Shown here one piece after another: positions 1 through 9,275 of a stretch of 64,000 nt of DNA. Numbering within the stretch: position 1 is the stretch's first letter; each line of letters starts with the position of its first letter. The stretch lies in contig JAPNXP010000003.1 of assembly GCA_028753945.1 (NCBI GenBank), forward strand, positions 5,456,001-5,520,000, read 5' to 3'. Both the position numbers and the translations under genes were made by a program. Below the pieces are notes generated by a model that saw only the letters and a list, made by a program, of their open reading frames with translations, was not told where the DNA came from and ran no database searches. This DNA is from Hexactinellida sp. DTS-2022. Its lineage: Eukaryota; Porifera; Hexactinellida.

Positions 1-87
1 TATCCTGAAATTTCTGGGCTAGAAAGTCTAGCCAGAGACCCGGAACCAAAATGGAATCACACTGCAAACAGCTTGGCACCTATATAA
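1..87 (+). CDS. possible 3' end of a gene cut by the window edge
   Basis: Frame 1 is open from the window edge for 28 codons and ends at a TAA at 85-87. The peptide begins YPEISGLESLARDPEPKW and has a non-random, coding-like composition. No family is recognised. It is too short to exclude chance, and the rest of the gene would lie outside the window. Low confidence. Confidence 0.18.
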   Translation, partial: YPEISGLESLARDPEPKWNHTANSLAPI

Positions 88-704
88 AGCCATCCTAAAC
101 CCGCCAATGATAATTGCATTAATCTTCTATATAAAATTGAGACAAATGATAAGCAATCTTTTTGGCAGATATAAAGTATCTTCATAAACCACACTGACTC
201 TATAAGCAAGTAATTAGTTGATGGAATGGTACAAATGCTATAATATCTCAAATATTTCAAGAAAAACAAAATAATTAAATTAAACATACTTTGTTGCTTT
301 ATAAGAATTTCACAACTTTGCTAACTTACTAGAACTAATACATAAGCTATAGTAGAATAGCCACGAGTGGGAGCTAAGGTCAATATGCTATATTTGAGTT
401 AATTAATATGAAACAATGGAAATTAATATATTCATAAAATTAGTAGTAACTGTGACCAATAAAATCCGATTCTCCTACACATATTAGCTTCGTTTATTAA
501 GTAATTCTTATGTAAAAATACAAATCTCGAACTAGCGAGTTGTTAGTACAGAAGTATTATAACCATGGATAAGAGTTAAGCCAATGAATTATGGTTCCAC
601 ATAATTCATATATATAAAGTTATCACTGTTAAGAGCGTAAATACATTTAACAATTCAGAAAAGAAATAGGTTTAAAACTTCTTAAAAGGAAATTCAAAAT
701 TGAA
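88..704. other. AT-rich intergenic stretch, nothing recognised
   Basis: No convincing coding region, RNA gene or repeat is seen. It is presumably the 3' flank of the NHL gene that is transcribed towards it. Confidence 0.4.
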
Positions 705-2120
705 TTAAAATGAATCAAAAAGTAGATGACTGCATTCACCAGATCTAAATGCAACTACCACCTTGTCAGTGTCTGTAACAGCAATAGCATTAGGCTGGTA
801 ACATTCCATTGCACCAGTATCCACTGTTTTAATGAAAGTTCCATAAGTATTTATCTTCTTAACCAAGTGACACTTCAGGTCTGTGATAAAGAAGTTACAA
901 TCACTATCCATACAAAAGTTATTTGCATGAGTGAAGTTAACACTATCTTTGTTGGTTGGAATCTGTGATATTATACACCCAGTTTTCGAGTTAAGCAAGT
1001 GTATTAGATTAGTTTCTAATTCCAGAATGAATAAACAGCCTTTTCGAGCTACGATTCCAGTTGTGAATGTCAACTGTTTTGTTTCCAAAGTTCTAACAAG
1101 TTTGAGTTCACAGGTAAATACAGAAATACTCGGCACATCATTTGCTACGAATATCTCTCCACCATCGCAACAGATATGGTCAGGGAAATGTGTATATTCT
1201 GGTGACATCACCATTGAATTCGTGATGAGACAATAATTATCAATTGTGAATTTGAAAATACAAGATTTTCCCATGTCAGTCACAAAAATGAAATTATTCA
1301 TTACAACTACTCCGTAGGGATTTTTCAAAATTTCTCCGCCAAATTCGAATAAATAATCTCCGTCTAAAGACCATATATGGATTCTGCCACTGTTATCGCA
1401 CATAAGCACTCTATTTGACTCATTGTGTATACAGATACCATTCGGATATGTCACTACTCCCTTATTCGCACTAAATCTAACTACTTTAGAAATATCAGAA
1501 GCCAATAGGCTGGGATTTCTCAATTTCCTAGGAAGGCTTAATTTCCTAATAGAATCTTTCCTCAAGGTTTGTTCGCTAGGAATAATTGGATTTCGTATTT
1601 CTGGAGGAATTGATTGACTCGTTTCCTTATAAAGTTTCAAATCTGATTCAATTGGTAGGATTTGTTCGCTCGTATTGCCAGTAATATTTAACTTTTTTGC
1701 AATTTCTGGAGGAAAGGGTTTAGCTTGTTTCCTAGGAGCTACGGTTAGTAATACAACTTTGTTATTAATTATATCCTGTAGAGTAGGTATGTCACAGTGG
1801 AATACTGTGGTAGGCTTTGGCAGTTGTGATTCCAGATCTGTTTTCTTCTTGTTAGCTTCAGCAATGGAATTATTAATCTGTTCAACAGAATGATTTCCTT
1901 TCAAGCTCCCAAGTACGGTTTGTAACTCTCGAATTGAATCCTCTAGTCCCTTCAAATCATCAAAAATTGGCTGATGCTTTTCATTAAAAATTTGTCTCAA
2001 AGTACTGAGCTCTTCCAAGAGAAAACATTTCCGTTTGTCAAGCAACCTAACTAAAGTATCAAAACTGCTACGGATATCCGATTCTAATCGGGAGAAGTGC
2101 TCTGACGCTGCAATATCCAT
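705..2120 (-). CDS. coiled-coil / NHL-repeat protein (TRIM-like, no RING or B-box)
   Basis: Single-exon gene of 471 aa. Residues 1-100 are charged and heptad-like (RLESDIRSSFDTLVRLLDKR, then EELSTLRQIFNEKHQ), which fits the coiled coil that follows the B-box in TRIM proteins. Residues 101-215 form a Pro/Lys-rich linker. Residues 215-471 hold NHL-type beta-propeller repeats (YPNGICIH, NPYGVVVMNNFIFVTD, HFPDHICCDGGEIFVAND, QPNAIAVTD). The protein resembles the C-terminal part of TRIM2/3/71 and invertebrate RING-NHL proteins, but no RING or B-box cysteines are present. It is therefore more likely a scaffold or RNA/protein-binding propeller than a ubiquitin ligase. The first ATG opens the domain directly. 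Upstream exons cannot be excluded, but a hAT-like element begins 40 bp upstream. Sure of the fold, unsure of function. Confidence 0.85.
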   Translation of the reverse strand: MDIAASEHFSRLESDIRSSFDTLVRLLDKRKCFLLEELSTLRQIFNEKHQPIFDDLKGLEDSIRELQTVLGSLKGNHSVEQINNSIAEANKKKTDLESQLPKPTTVFHCDIPTLQDIINNKVVLLTVAPRKQAKPFPPEIAKKLNITGNTSEQILPIESDLKLYKETSQSIPPEIRNPIIPSEQTLRKDSIRKLSLPRKLRNPSLLASDISKVVRFSANKGVVTYPNGICIHNESNRVLMCDNSGRIHIWSLDGDYLFEFGGEILKNPYGVVVMNNFIFVTDMGKSCIFKFTIDNYCLITNSMVMSPEYTHFPDHICCDGGEIFVANDVPSISVFTCELKLVRTLETKQLTFTTGIVARKGCLFILELETNLIHLLNSKTGCIISQIPTNKDSVNFTHANNFCMDSDCNFFITDLKCHLVKKINTYGTFIKTVDTGAMECYQPNAIAVTDTDKVVVAFRSGECSHLLFDSF

Positions 2121-2159
2121 TCACACTAACAGACAGACAGCAAGGTATATACTATAGAG

Positions 2160-2506
2160 CAGGGTTCCCAGGGGCGCCAAGAGGGGGGGGGGGGGGGGGT
2201 AGGGGGGGCAGTTGCCCCGGGGCCCGTGAAAATAAGGAAATCGTGTAAAAATGAACATTTGGGTTTGGGAAAGGTTCCAGAGGGGCCCATCATTATTGTT
2301 TTGCCCCGGGGCCCGCAAAGCCTCTGGTAATCCTCTCGGCGGCCCTGAGGGTTCCCAAACTGGGGTCCGAGAGGTATAAATAAAAGCAATTTTATAGTGA
2401 GATAGCTTAGAAAAAATTTCTATATTATTTAATGGGGACCGCAAGACGTTCAGAAATTACCATGGGGACCAAAATGCCATTTTTTGAAAAAGTTTGGGGA
2501 CCACTG
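2160..2506. mobile_element. hAT-like nonautonomous element
   Basis: Ends are CAGGGTTCCCAGGGGC on the left and the inverse of CAGTGGTCCCCAAACT on the right. The flanking octamers CTATAGAG (2152-2159) and CTGTAAAA (2507-2514) match at 5 of 8 positions, consistent with a decayed hAT 8-bp target duplication. The interior contains a second hAT-like end (GGTTCCCAAACTGGGGTCC near 2350) and a long G tract at 2186-2209, suggesting a composite. It sits just upstream of the NHL gene, so it may provide that gene's 5' untranslated or promoter sequence. Confidence 0.55.
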
Positions 2507-2537
2507 CTGTAAAATTATAGATAAGAAAAGGAGTATA

Positions 2538-2790
2538 CAGTAGAACGGTACTAGAACCACATTAGTACAACAACGGTTAATACAAACACTATTCAATCCC
2601 CTTCAAAGCATTTTTTTTTTTCAATACAAATGATATTAGTTAATACGAATTTGGATAAGGCGAACACTATTCAATCCCCTTCAAAGCATTTTTTTTCAAT
2701 ACAAATGATATTATTAGTTAATATGAATTTCGGATAAGGCGAACGTATTTTGCCCTGGTGTTCTAACTACGAACTAACGCGGTTTTACTG
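2538..2790. mobile_element. pogo-like MITE, family A, with internal duplication
   Basis: TA-flanked. Starts CAGTAGAAC and ends GGTTTTACTG. The internal segment with CAATCCCCTTCAAAGCATT is present twice in tandem (about 2594-2640 and 2667-2712), each followed by GGATAAGGCGAAC. Confidence 0.6.
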
Positions 2791-3503
2791 TAAGTAATTA
2801 TAAAATCATAAATTATAAATATAAAGTAGCTTTCAAAACAATGGATTCCGCTTAATTAGGAATTTATATAATTTATAATTTCTAAGATCTAGTATTCATC
2901 CCAATAAGTGCAATAATTATTCCTGACAATGCGTGGTAGAAATAAATGTTACCATGTTAATCCTATAATATCTGAAAAACATGTACAAAATATAATAAAT
3001 AAAAAATTGTCTTGATTAAAGTGATAAAAGCAAAATACTAATTTGTACTCTAATAACCTTCTCTACCTCCCATCACCTATCCAATCATTCTAATCTAGAA
3101 GAGTTGAGATCTGTAATACTCAAGTAAAGCCAAGTTTATCTAAAACACTGATTCTTATTCTTAACCTTTTCTGGACCATTTACCCCAGGGCCTACCTATA
3201 GTGAGCAAACTCCATTTACCCCTCCTTCGGAAATAAATGTATTTATGTGAGCTGAAAATTCGAACAGTAAACGATAACTAACATTAGTAACACCTGAATA
3301 GACGCCCAGGTTATTAATTAAAACGCTTACTTTATTTCATACTACATTCGTTTTGAGTAAGAAATATATGAAATTATTAGGGTAATTATCAACAGTTTGC
3401 AGCAACTACTAACTAAGAATTATATTTTATCGTTGGTGTACTATATAAATAGCACCTTGTTATTAATAACCTAAAGGAATATTTATATGCCGTATAGCAC
3501 GTA
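2791..3503. other. intergenic, nothing recognised
   Basis: AT-rich sequence without a convincing ORF or a repeat I can define. Confidence 0.35.
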
Positions 3504-3677
3504 TAGCAGAACCTCGTTAAACTCGAATAATACGAATTTATGGTTAGTACGAATACAATTTTTGGATTCTTTTCAAATGATTTCAATTCAAATTACATCC
3601 GTTAAATTAAGAATTTCACATTTAGCTATAAGCGGGTATTTCGTTATATCCAGCATCGAAATAACGGGAGTTTACTG
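3504..3677. mobile_element. chimeric pogo-like MITE (A-like left half, B-like right half)
   Basis: The left end reads CAGAACCTCGTTAAACTCG and the interior has TACGAATTTATGGTTAGTACG, as in family A. The right end reads GCGGGTATTTCGTTATATCC then AACGGGAGTTTACTG, as in family B. Diverged copy. Confidence 0.4.
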
Positions 3678-3713
3678 AATTAATTTACCCCCAACAACGG
3701 CAAAATTAACCCC

Positions 3714-5320
3714 AGGTTAAGAAAGCCTGATCGAAAAGAACTGAATTAATTAAGTTGATTATTAACGTACTAATTTTCTTTTTCTTCTTTCCCTAAGATG
3801 AAAATAGAAAGAGAAATAAAGTATCACGTCAATCTTGAGATTTATGGTAAATAAAGAAGAATATAATGGAACAAATTTTCCCAATGTCTAAACAGTAAAA
3901 CTCACTCGACACACTCGTATCCAAGTAACAGAGTGACTTCGGCTTCGTTGCAAAAGAGTGTACCCTGACAAACAATATACTTACTGGATTGTAAACTATC
4001 TTATTCACACCCCTTGGTCGGGATGGGGCTCTCTAATCTTCAGCTATATAAGAGAAATCAGGATAATTAGAGCCAACAAAGTGTACCGTGACAAACAATA
4101 TATTTACCAGAATTATATCCTTCTTCGTTTTGATTTAGTGTTTTTATATCAGACATTAAGTCAACCAAAGTATCAGCTTGCTATCAATATACCTCCCTTC
4201 AGTATCTGAGTCTAAAATAAATGTTTTAACAATTTAATAATTTCTTAACCAAATTTCACTACTTTTAAACACTTACAAAGCTCCATGAGGTCGGTCCGGT
4301 TTCTGAGTTTCTTTACGCATCTAAGTCCCAATAACATTTATAATTAATTGATATACTACAGTGGTAGCCGCTTAATGGGACAGCTAGGGAACAAATCCAT
4401 TTCCTAACAATTGTCCCGATTATCCGTCTTCCCATTAAGCGGACTCGACTGTATTATTATATTCCAGTTCTCGTGGTCGCTAAAACTCACTCATATCCAA
4501 GATCCAGAGGGGCTTCGTTTATCACATCAGAGAAGAGAATATGCAAAAAGTGTACCCTGACAAACGATATATTTACCGGATTTTCTATCTTTCTTCGTTT
4601 TGATTTAGTGTATCTATAACAGACATTAAGTTAACCAAAGTTAAGAACCCTGATCTAAAAGAAATGTATTCACGTACTGAAATTCTTCCTCTTTTTCCCT
4701 AAGATAAGATAGAATAGAAATAAAGTATCAGCTAAATATTTTGCGATTTATGGTTAATAAAGAATTATATAATGAAAAACATTTGACAATGAATAAACAA
4801 TACATAATGTAAAACTAACTCGGCTAACTCAGCGGCACCGGCCCTGTTGAGTGGCTTCGTTTCTTCTACATCAGAATAGAAATGATAAGAAACGCAACCA
4901 AAGTGGACCCTGACAAACAATATACTTACGGCTGCATTTGACCACTGATCCCATTGGTGGGCCGCGGGGTCCACTTTCTGTGTTCGAACAATAAACTCAC
5001 CGATTATCTCCCTTCAGCATCTGAGTCTAAATAAATGTGTTTTAACAATTTAGTAATTTCTTAACCAAATTTCACTATTTTAAATATAGTGAAATCTTCA
5101 AACATTCCACAATTAGGTTGGCTAACACAGTCGGAGTAGCCAACTCCTTTTCCCCTCTACTCACCCTCTCCTATTTTCCATTTCTTTAGGCATCTAAGTC
5201 TCAATGTTAAATAACATGTATAATTAATTGATGTACAGTGGAAGCCGCTTAACGGGCTAGGGACAAATCCGTTTGCTAACAATTTGTCCCAATTATCCAT
5301 CTACACATTAAACGAAAGAA
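3714..5320. repeat. decayed local multi-copy duplication with embedded E-family MITEs
   Basis: A unit at about 3714-4360 is repeated at about 4620-5240, with a shorter middle piece at 4466-4640. Shared landmarks are TTCTTCGTTTTGATTTAGTG (near 4121 and 4591), ACCCTGACAAACAATATACT (3963 and 4908, variants at 4085 and 4555), TTCTTAACCAAATTTCACT (4243 and 5053) and a shared end at the start of an E-family MITE (4357 and 5233). Each block has ATAAAGTATCA followed by TTATGGT. No functional gene is evident. On the minus strand the TGTCAGGGT boxes follow a GTAAGTATAT that resembles a splice donor. Confidence 0.5.
4359..4451. mobile_element. pogo-like MITE, family E
   Basis: Starts CAGTGGTAGCCGCTTAATGG and ends CCATTAAGCGGACTCGACTG, with TA on both sides. 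93 bp, strongly palindromic ends. Confidence 0.6.
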
Positions 5321-5430
5321 ACAATGAGGAGATTTTCTGATTCAACTATTGAAAACCTTGGAAAGTGTTCGCAATTTTTAAAATATGGGAGACCCTCAAT
5401 AAATACGTACATATTTTTGTAAAAATATAT

Positions 5431-5555
5431 TAGTCAACTCTCGTTGTAACGAAGTGCTTGGGACCTGTAAATCCCTTCGTTATAAGCGGATAATAATTAA
5501 TGCATTTAGTGCTCTGGGGAAAAATCTCCTTTTAGTTATAACGGGAGTTTACTGT
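5431..5555. mobile_element. pogo-like MITE, family B
   Basis: Contains AACTCTCGTTGTAACGAAG and ends TAACGGGAGTTTACTG. The interior GCATTTAGTGCTCTGGGG is diagnostic of family B. It is followed directly by a TA and a family G element. Confidence 0.6.
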
Positions 5556-5557
5556 AC

Positions 5558-5886
5558 AGTCTGTTCTCTCTAATTGTCCGCTTATTTACTTGTCCAAATC
5601 AGCTATGTATATACAATCAGGTCTGCTTATTATGAACAAGATTTCGTCTGCTTAATATGAAGATTTTTTATTATGAACAAACCCTACGGTCCCAATTTAA
5701 CAATTTACATAGGGTTTGTATTAAGTTGAGTTCGCTTATTATGAAGTATCTCTATTATGAACACAATTTTTGGTCCCTTGAATGTTCATAATAAAAGAAA
5801 CTGACTGTATCTGCAATAGTCCATATTCTCTAATAGTCCACTTTGGGCCAATTTCCCACTGGTGGACTATTAGAGAGAACAGTGTG
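5558..5886. mobile_element. pogo-like MITE, family G, interrupted by family C
   Basis: Starts CAGTCTGTTCTCTCTAAT and ends ATTAGAGAGAACAGTGTG. It is split by a family C copy at 5614-5807. The other G copy at 12654-12778 runs through the same point without insertion (CTATTTCTGTATCTGTAAT). Confidence 0.6.
5614..5807. mobile_element. pogo-like MITE, family C
   Basis: TA-flanked. Left end CAATCAGGTCTGCTTATTAT, right end ATAATAAAAGAAACTGACTG. Characterised by repeated CTTATTATGAA motifs. Nested in family G. Confidence 0.65.
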
Positions 5887-6052
5887 TGCCATATAAGCTA
5901 ACAGGAATAATAGGAATACAATTGTGTGATTGATTAATAGCAAATATAAATATGATTAAAATACAAACACAAGCTGGTATAATCAGATAAAAGCAAACAA
6001 AAGATATATACACCAGAAGAAAAGCTAAAATCATAATACAACCAATGATTAA

Positions 6053-7003
6053 TTATAGCACACTAAGTAACCCAGCTAAAATAGCTAACACAAATACAAA
6101 CCCAACTATAATCCCAATAACAACTGCTATTATAATACAAATTATTATAAACTGTTTCCTTCTTGATTTCTTTCTATACACAACTGCTTTATGGGTCTCT
6201 ATTAATCCCCTATGGACATAATCCTTGGCTCTCTCGACATGCAAATCTATCCTATCGATAACTTCCCCTTGTTCCTCAATAAAGCGGGCGAGCTCATCAA
6301 ACATTTCTTGTAGCTCTCGCATGTTCTCCTCCAGTTGGAGAATATCTTTGTGTCTCTGTTCGATTTCGTCCAAAGCTTGTCTCGACTGTTGTAACTTCTG
6401 AGAACCGAATTCGTCAATGAATATATTCGGATTGTTAACATTCAGCATTTCGTCTATTTCGTTGTCGCTTTTTTCTTTCCCCACTATCTTTAGTTGTCTC
6501 TTTATGCGCTCCTTGCATTTAACCCGATACGTGGTCTGTTCATGTTGGTACTGATCCATTATTACATTGAATCTCTGCATAAGCGAGTTGTACTGCAGCT
6601 TATGCATTCGGTGATCAGCGTCATTTCCGTTCTCCTTATCCGCTTGCTGCTCCAGACGCCGCCCCATGCCCTGTATACTAGCCTGCACCTGTCGAGACAC
6701 AGTGGACACCTTTCCCATTACCTCGTCCAGCTCGCGCCGCTGGCTGTCAGGAGCCACGGCTTTCACTAAGAGCTCCCCATGCAGGTGCCCCACGTGACGT
6801 ACGTGGTTCTCTATCTCGTTAACCTTCTGGTTCAGAGACTCAATCTTTGTGAAGAATTCGTCTTCGAACACTGCATGTCGGTTGGCCGCTATCTCTATGT
6901 CCAGCGGCTCTATCCTGTACGCGCTGACTACGGGCAGTAGGGGGTCCTGGGGACCCGAGGCGGACAGGTGAGCCAGGCGGTCTCGCAGCGCAAGGGAAGC
7001 CAT
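6053..7003 (-). CDS. syntaxin (Qa-SNARE), plasma-membrane type
   Basis: t-SNARE of the syntaxin 1-4 class, driving vesicle fusion together with SNAP-25-like and VAMP partners. Numbered from the ATG at 7021: an Habc-type helical bundle at about 55-170, a linker, a SNARE motif at about 213-275 (LDEIEQRHKDILQLEENMRE) with the ionic zero-layer Gln at 251 (IEEQGEVIDRI), a basic juxtamembrane KKSRRK, and a C-terminal transmembrane anchor at 291-320. I prefer the ATG at 7003, giving MASLALRDRL, because syntaxins usually start M-x-DRL. The six extra residues from the ATG at 7021 overlap a possible splice acceptor (CTTATTAG), so a 5' exon could exist. Otherwise intronless. A MITE lies 33 bp upstream of the preferred ATG. 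High confidence for the family, moderate for the exact subtype and start. Confidence 0.92.
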   Translation of the reverse strand: MASLALRDRLAHLSASGPQDPLLPVVSAYRIEPLDIEIAANRHAVFEDEFFTKIESLNQKVNEIENHVRHVGHLHGELLVKAVAPDSQRRELDEVMGKVSTVSRQVQASIQGMGRRLEQQADKENGNDADHRMHKLQYNSLMQRFNVIMDQYQHEQTTYRVKCKERIKRQLKIVGKEKSDNEIDEMLNVNNPNIFIDEFGSQKLQQSRQALDEIEQRHKDILQLEENMRELQEMFDELARFIEEQGEVIDRIDLHVERAKDYVHRGLIETHKAVVYRKKSRRKQFIIICIIIAVVIGIIVGFVFVLAILAGLLSVL

Positions 7004-7035
7004 GCAGCAGCTAATAAGCAAATGTATATGTAGTA

Positions 7036-7213
7036 CAGTAGAACTCGGTAGTACGTACTTCGGTTAGTACTTCGGTTAGTAGGTACTAACTTGTAAAACA
7101 AAGTTTGTCAATATGTATGTAGTGTCAATTCGGTTATAATTCATTACGTACACTCGGATAATACGTACTAATTATTCTCTCCCAAGGGGATACGTACTAA
7201 CCGAGTTCTACTG
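7036..7213. mobile_element. pogo-like MITE, family L, at the syntaxin 5' end
   Basis: Starts CAGTAGAACTCGGTAGTACG and ends CGTACTAACCGAGTTCTACTG, between TA dinucleotides. Its end lies about 15 bp from the longest possible syntaxin ATG, so transcription or the 5' untranslated region probably uses MITE sequence. Confidence 0.6.
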
Positions 7214-7348
7214 TAAGTGACATTTTGCATGGGATATTGGTATACGTACTTACAAATTCACATTCGAAAACTAGATTGGAATTACACGTAATATCTCCAA
7301 TATAAGACTTTACTGTCAGGTCACAAGTACATAGTAATATTTTTAATA

Positions 7349-7462
7349 CAGTAGAACCTGGTTAGTACGAACGCCAGGGACCTTAAAAGTTATAAATGCC
7401 TTCGTATTTTAACCGGAATTTCGTATTTAACCGTGTTCGTAACTACTAACGAGGTTCTACTA
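7349..7462. mobile_element. pogo-like MITE, family A, internally deleted
   Basis: Starts CAGTAGAACCTGGTTAGTACG and ends ACTAACGAGGTTCTACTA, TA-flanked. 114 bp, about 60 bp shorter than full family A copies. Confidence 0.6.
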
Positions 7463-7934
7463 TACTACATTAGAATAAATTTATTCCTAATGAAGAATAG
7501 AAGTAAAAGTATACACACAAATATCGTACTGTATAAATCAGAGAATTTTAAAGATTTCCAGACAAGAAATGATTCAATTTAGTAAAACTAAATGCAAATA
7601 CAAATATACATATTACTCTCACTTCGTGATAACCGTTATCAATAATGGTAATAATTAACTATGGATAAGATGAAACGTATTACACTGGTCATCTTGCTTC
7701 CTCAAAACATCCTTTGTATATGCTTACGGCACACGTGGTCCATTTTGGTTAAATTTGAATAATTAATTGAATGCAAGTGTGCCATAAATTCGCAACTAAG
7801 GATAATCGTTTAATTAAATAAAAATGGTTCATAATATTTATCACGCCTTTGAAGAGAAGATATTAAAATTAAAATAGAGGTGAGCTTGCTTTGAATAATA
7901 AGCTTGAAAATAATTAACTTATTATTCAGTTCCT

Positions 7935-8128
7935 CTCAAGGAATTATCCAGGAGCGCGAGACGCTCCTTCGGAGCATGATTTTGTGGAAAATTTAAATTT
8001 GGGAGCGCGAAAATTTGGAATCCTCTCCTATACCGTAACATTAATTTGTGATTTAGGCGTATGAAAATTGGACCAGACCAGGATTAGGAGCGTATTTACA
8101 AATGGCTGTATAATACACTGGTTCCTCT
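7935..8128. repeat. dispersed repeat, family J, copy 1
   Basis: Shares AAGGAATTATCCAGGAGCG, GGAGCGCGAAAAT, ATTAGGCGTATG-type sequence, GACCAGGATTAGGAGCGTAT and TTACAAATGGCT with the copy at 10103-10285. Same orientation, near full-length match. No terminal inverted repeat seen. Class unknown. Confidence 0.6.
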
Positions 8129-8259
8129 AGTAGCAAATAATCAACATATTTGTACAAATGAGATTTGTTATTGTGCAAATATAAATTGTGGCAGTAATCA
8201 CGGTAAACCCCTTGCTTCTTAGTAAAAAATTCTTACTATAAAATTCTTACTATAAAATA

Positions 8260-8441
8260 CAGTGGATGCCGGTTATAAGCACATCATCGGGAACTGCACT
8301 TAATGTGCTTATCACCGTATTAACCGGCATGTTCTTATAACCGACATAAATTATATAGGTATATGGCAACCGTTTTCCAACATAATGTTCATATATCCGA
8401 TATGTTCTTATAACCGGTGTGCTTATATCCGACATCTACTG
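8260..8441. mobile_element. pogo-like MITE, family D
   Basis: Starts CAGTGGATGCCGGTTATAAG and ends CTTATATCCGACATCTACTG, TA-flanked. Two other copies at 11593 and about 15951. Confidence 0.65.
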
Positions 8442-9275
8442 TACTATAAATATAAAGAAGTCATGTAACAAATAGTCCATGTAATAAACTCTTAATAAAT
8501 GTATTAAATTGCCTTTACGAAATATCCATGTAAAGAACTGTCCGTATCTCCTGTTGATGTGTCATAATTATATAAAGTAATGAGTTGAGAAAACTGCTAA
8601 CAGCATTCTAATGAAAAGCAGTATGGTAATAATATCAATATTATATAATAGACCAGTAGACTATACGAATAAAATACGTAACATAATATTCAAAATTAAG
8701 AATTATTATACTGTAAACTGTAAGTATAAATCAATTGCAAATGCAGGATCAATGAGAACTAATTTCTATTCTCGTATTTGATAATAAATTTAATAAATAA
8801 ATTAATATAATTATTAATTACACAGAATATAATAACTATGCTGCTAATGTTTTGAAACCATAAGCCATAAGATTGCTCGCTATGTGGTTTCATATTATGC
8901 ACAAACACAGCCACTGAAGCTCTACGTATTTCTACTGATACTAAACTGATAATGATGCCCTAGAGAATGCTATGGAAACCTAATCGCATTATACGTATTC
9001 TACATGTATGCATGATTTACATTCTTTTCAAGGTTTTTCTCCTTTTGCATAATGAGAATTAATTAGGTCAAACCAAGGACTTAATGTGTATACTATTTCG
9101 GCACCATTTAATTCTTGGAGAACATCATTATTAGATGAAATAACTGAATTAGTTAGATCACTCGTTGTAGGACGAATATTCATTGATTTATTATTCAGCT
9201 GTGTAGTGATTGAGAAATAAATTCTACAGTCTTAGTTAGTTTCTGCATTGCATTTCTTACGGAATAGATTTAGTT

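Larger units (their letters stand above)
7463..9275. other. intergenic region upstream of ARID2
   Basis: Holds one family J repeat (7935-8128) and one family D MITE (8260-8441). The rest is AT-rich without a convincing gene. The ARID2 promoter should lie towards its right end. Confidence 0.4.

Noticed and set aside
2121-2444. Minus-strand ORF of 107 codons upstream of the NHL gene, proline-rich
   Set aside because: It translates the G-rich hAT-like element. Composition follows the homopolymer run and there is no family resemblance.
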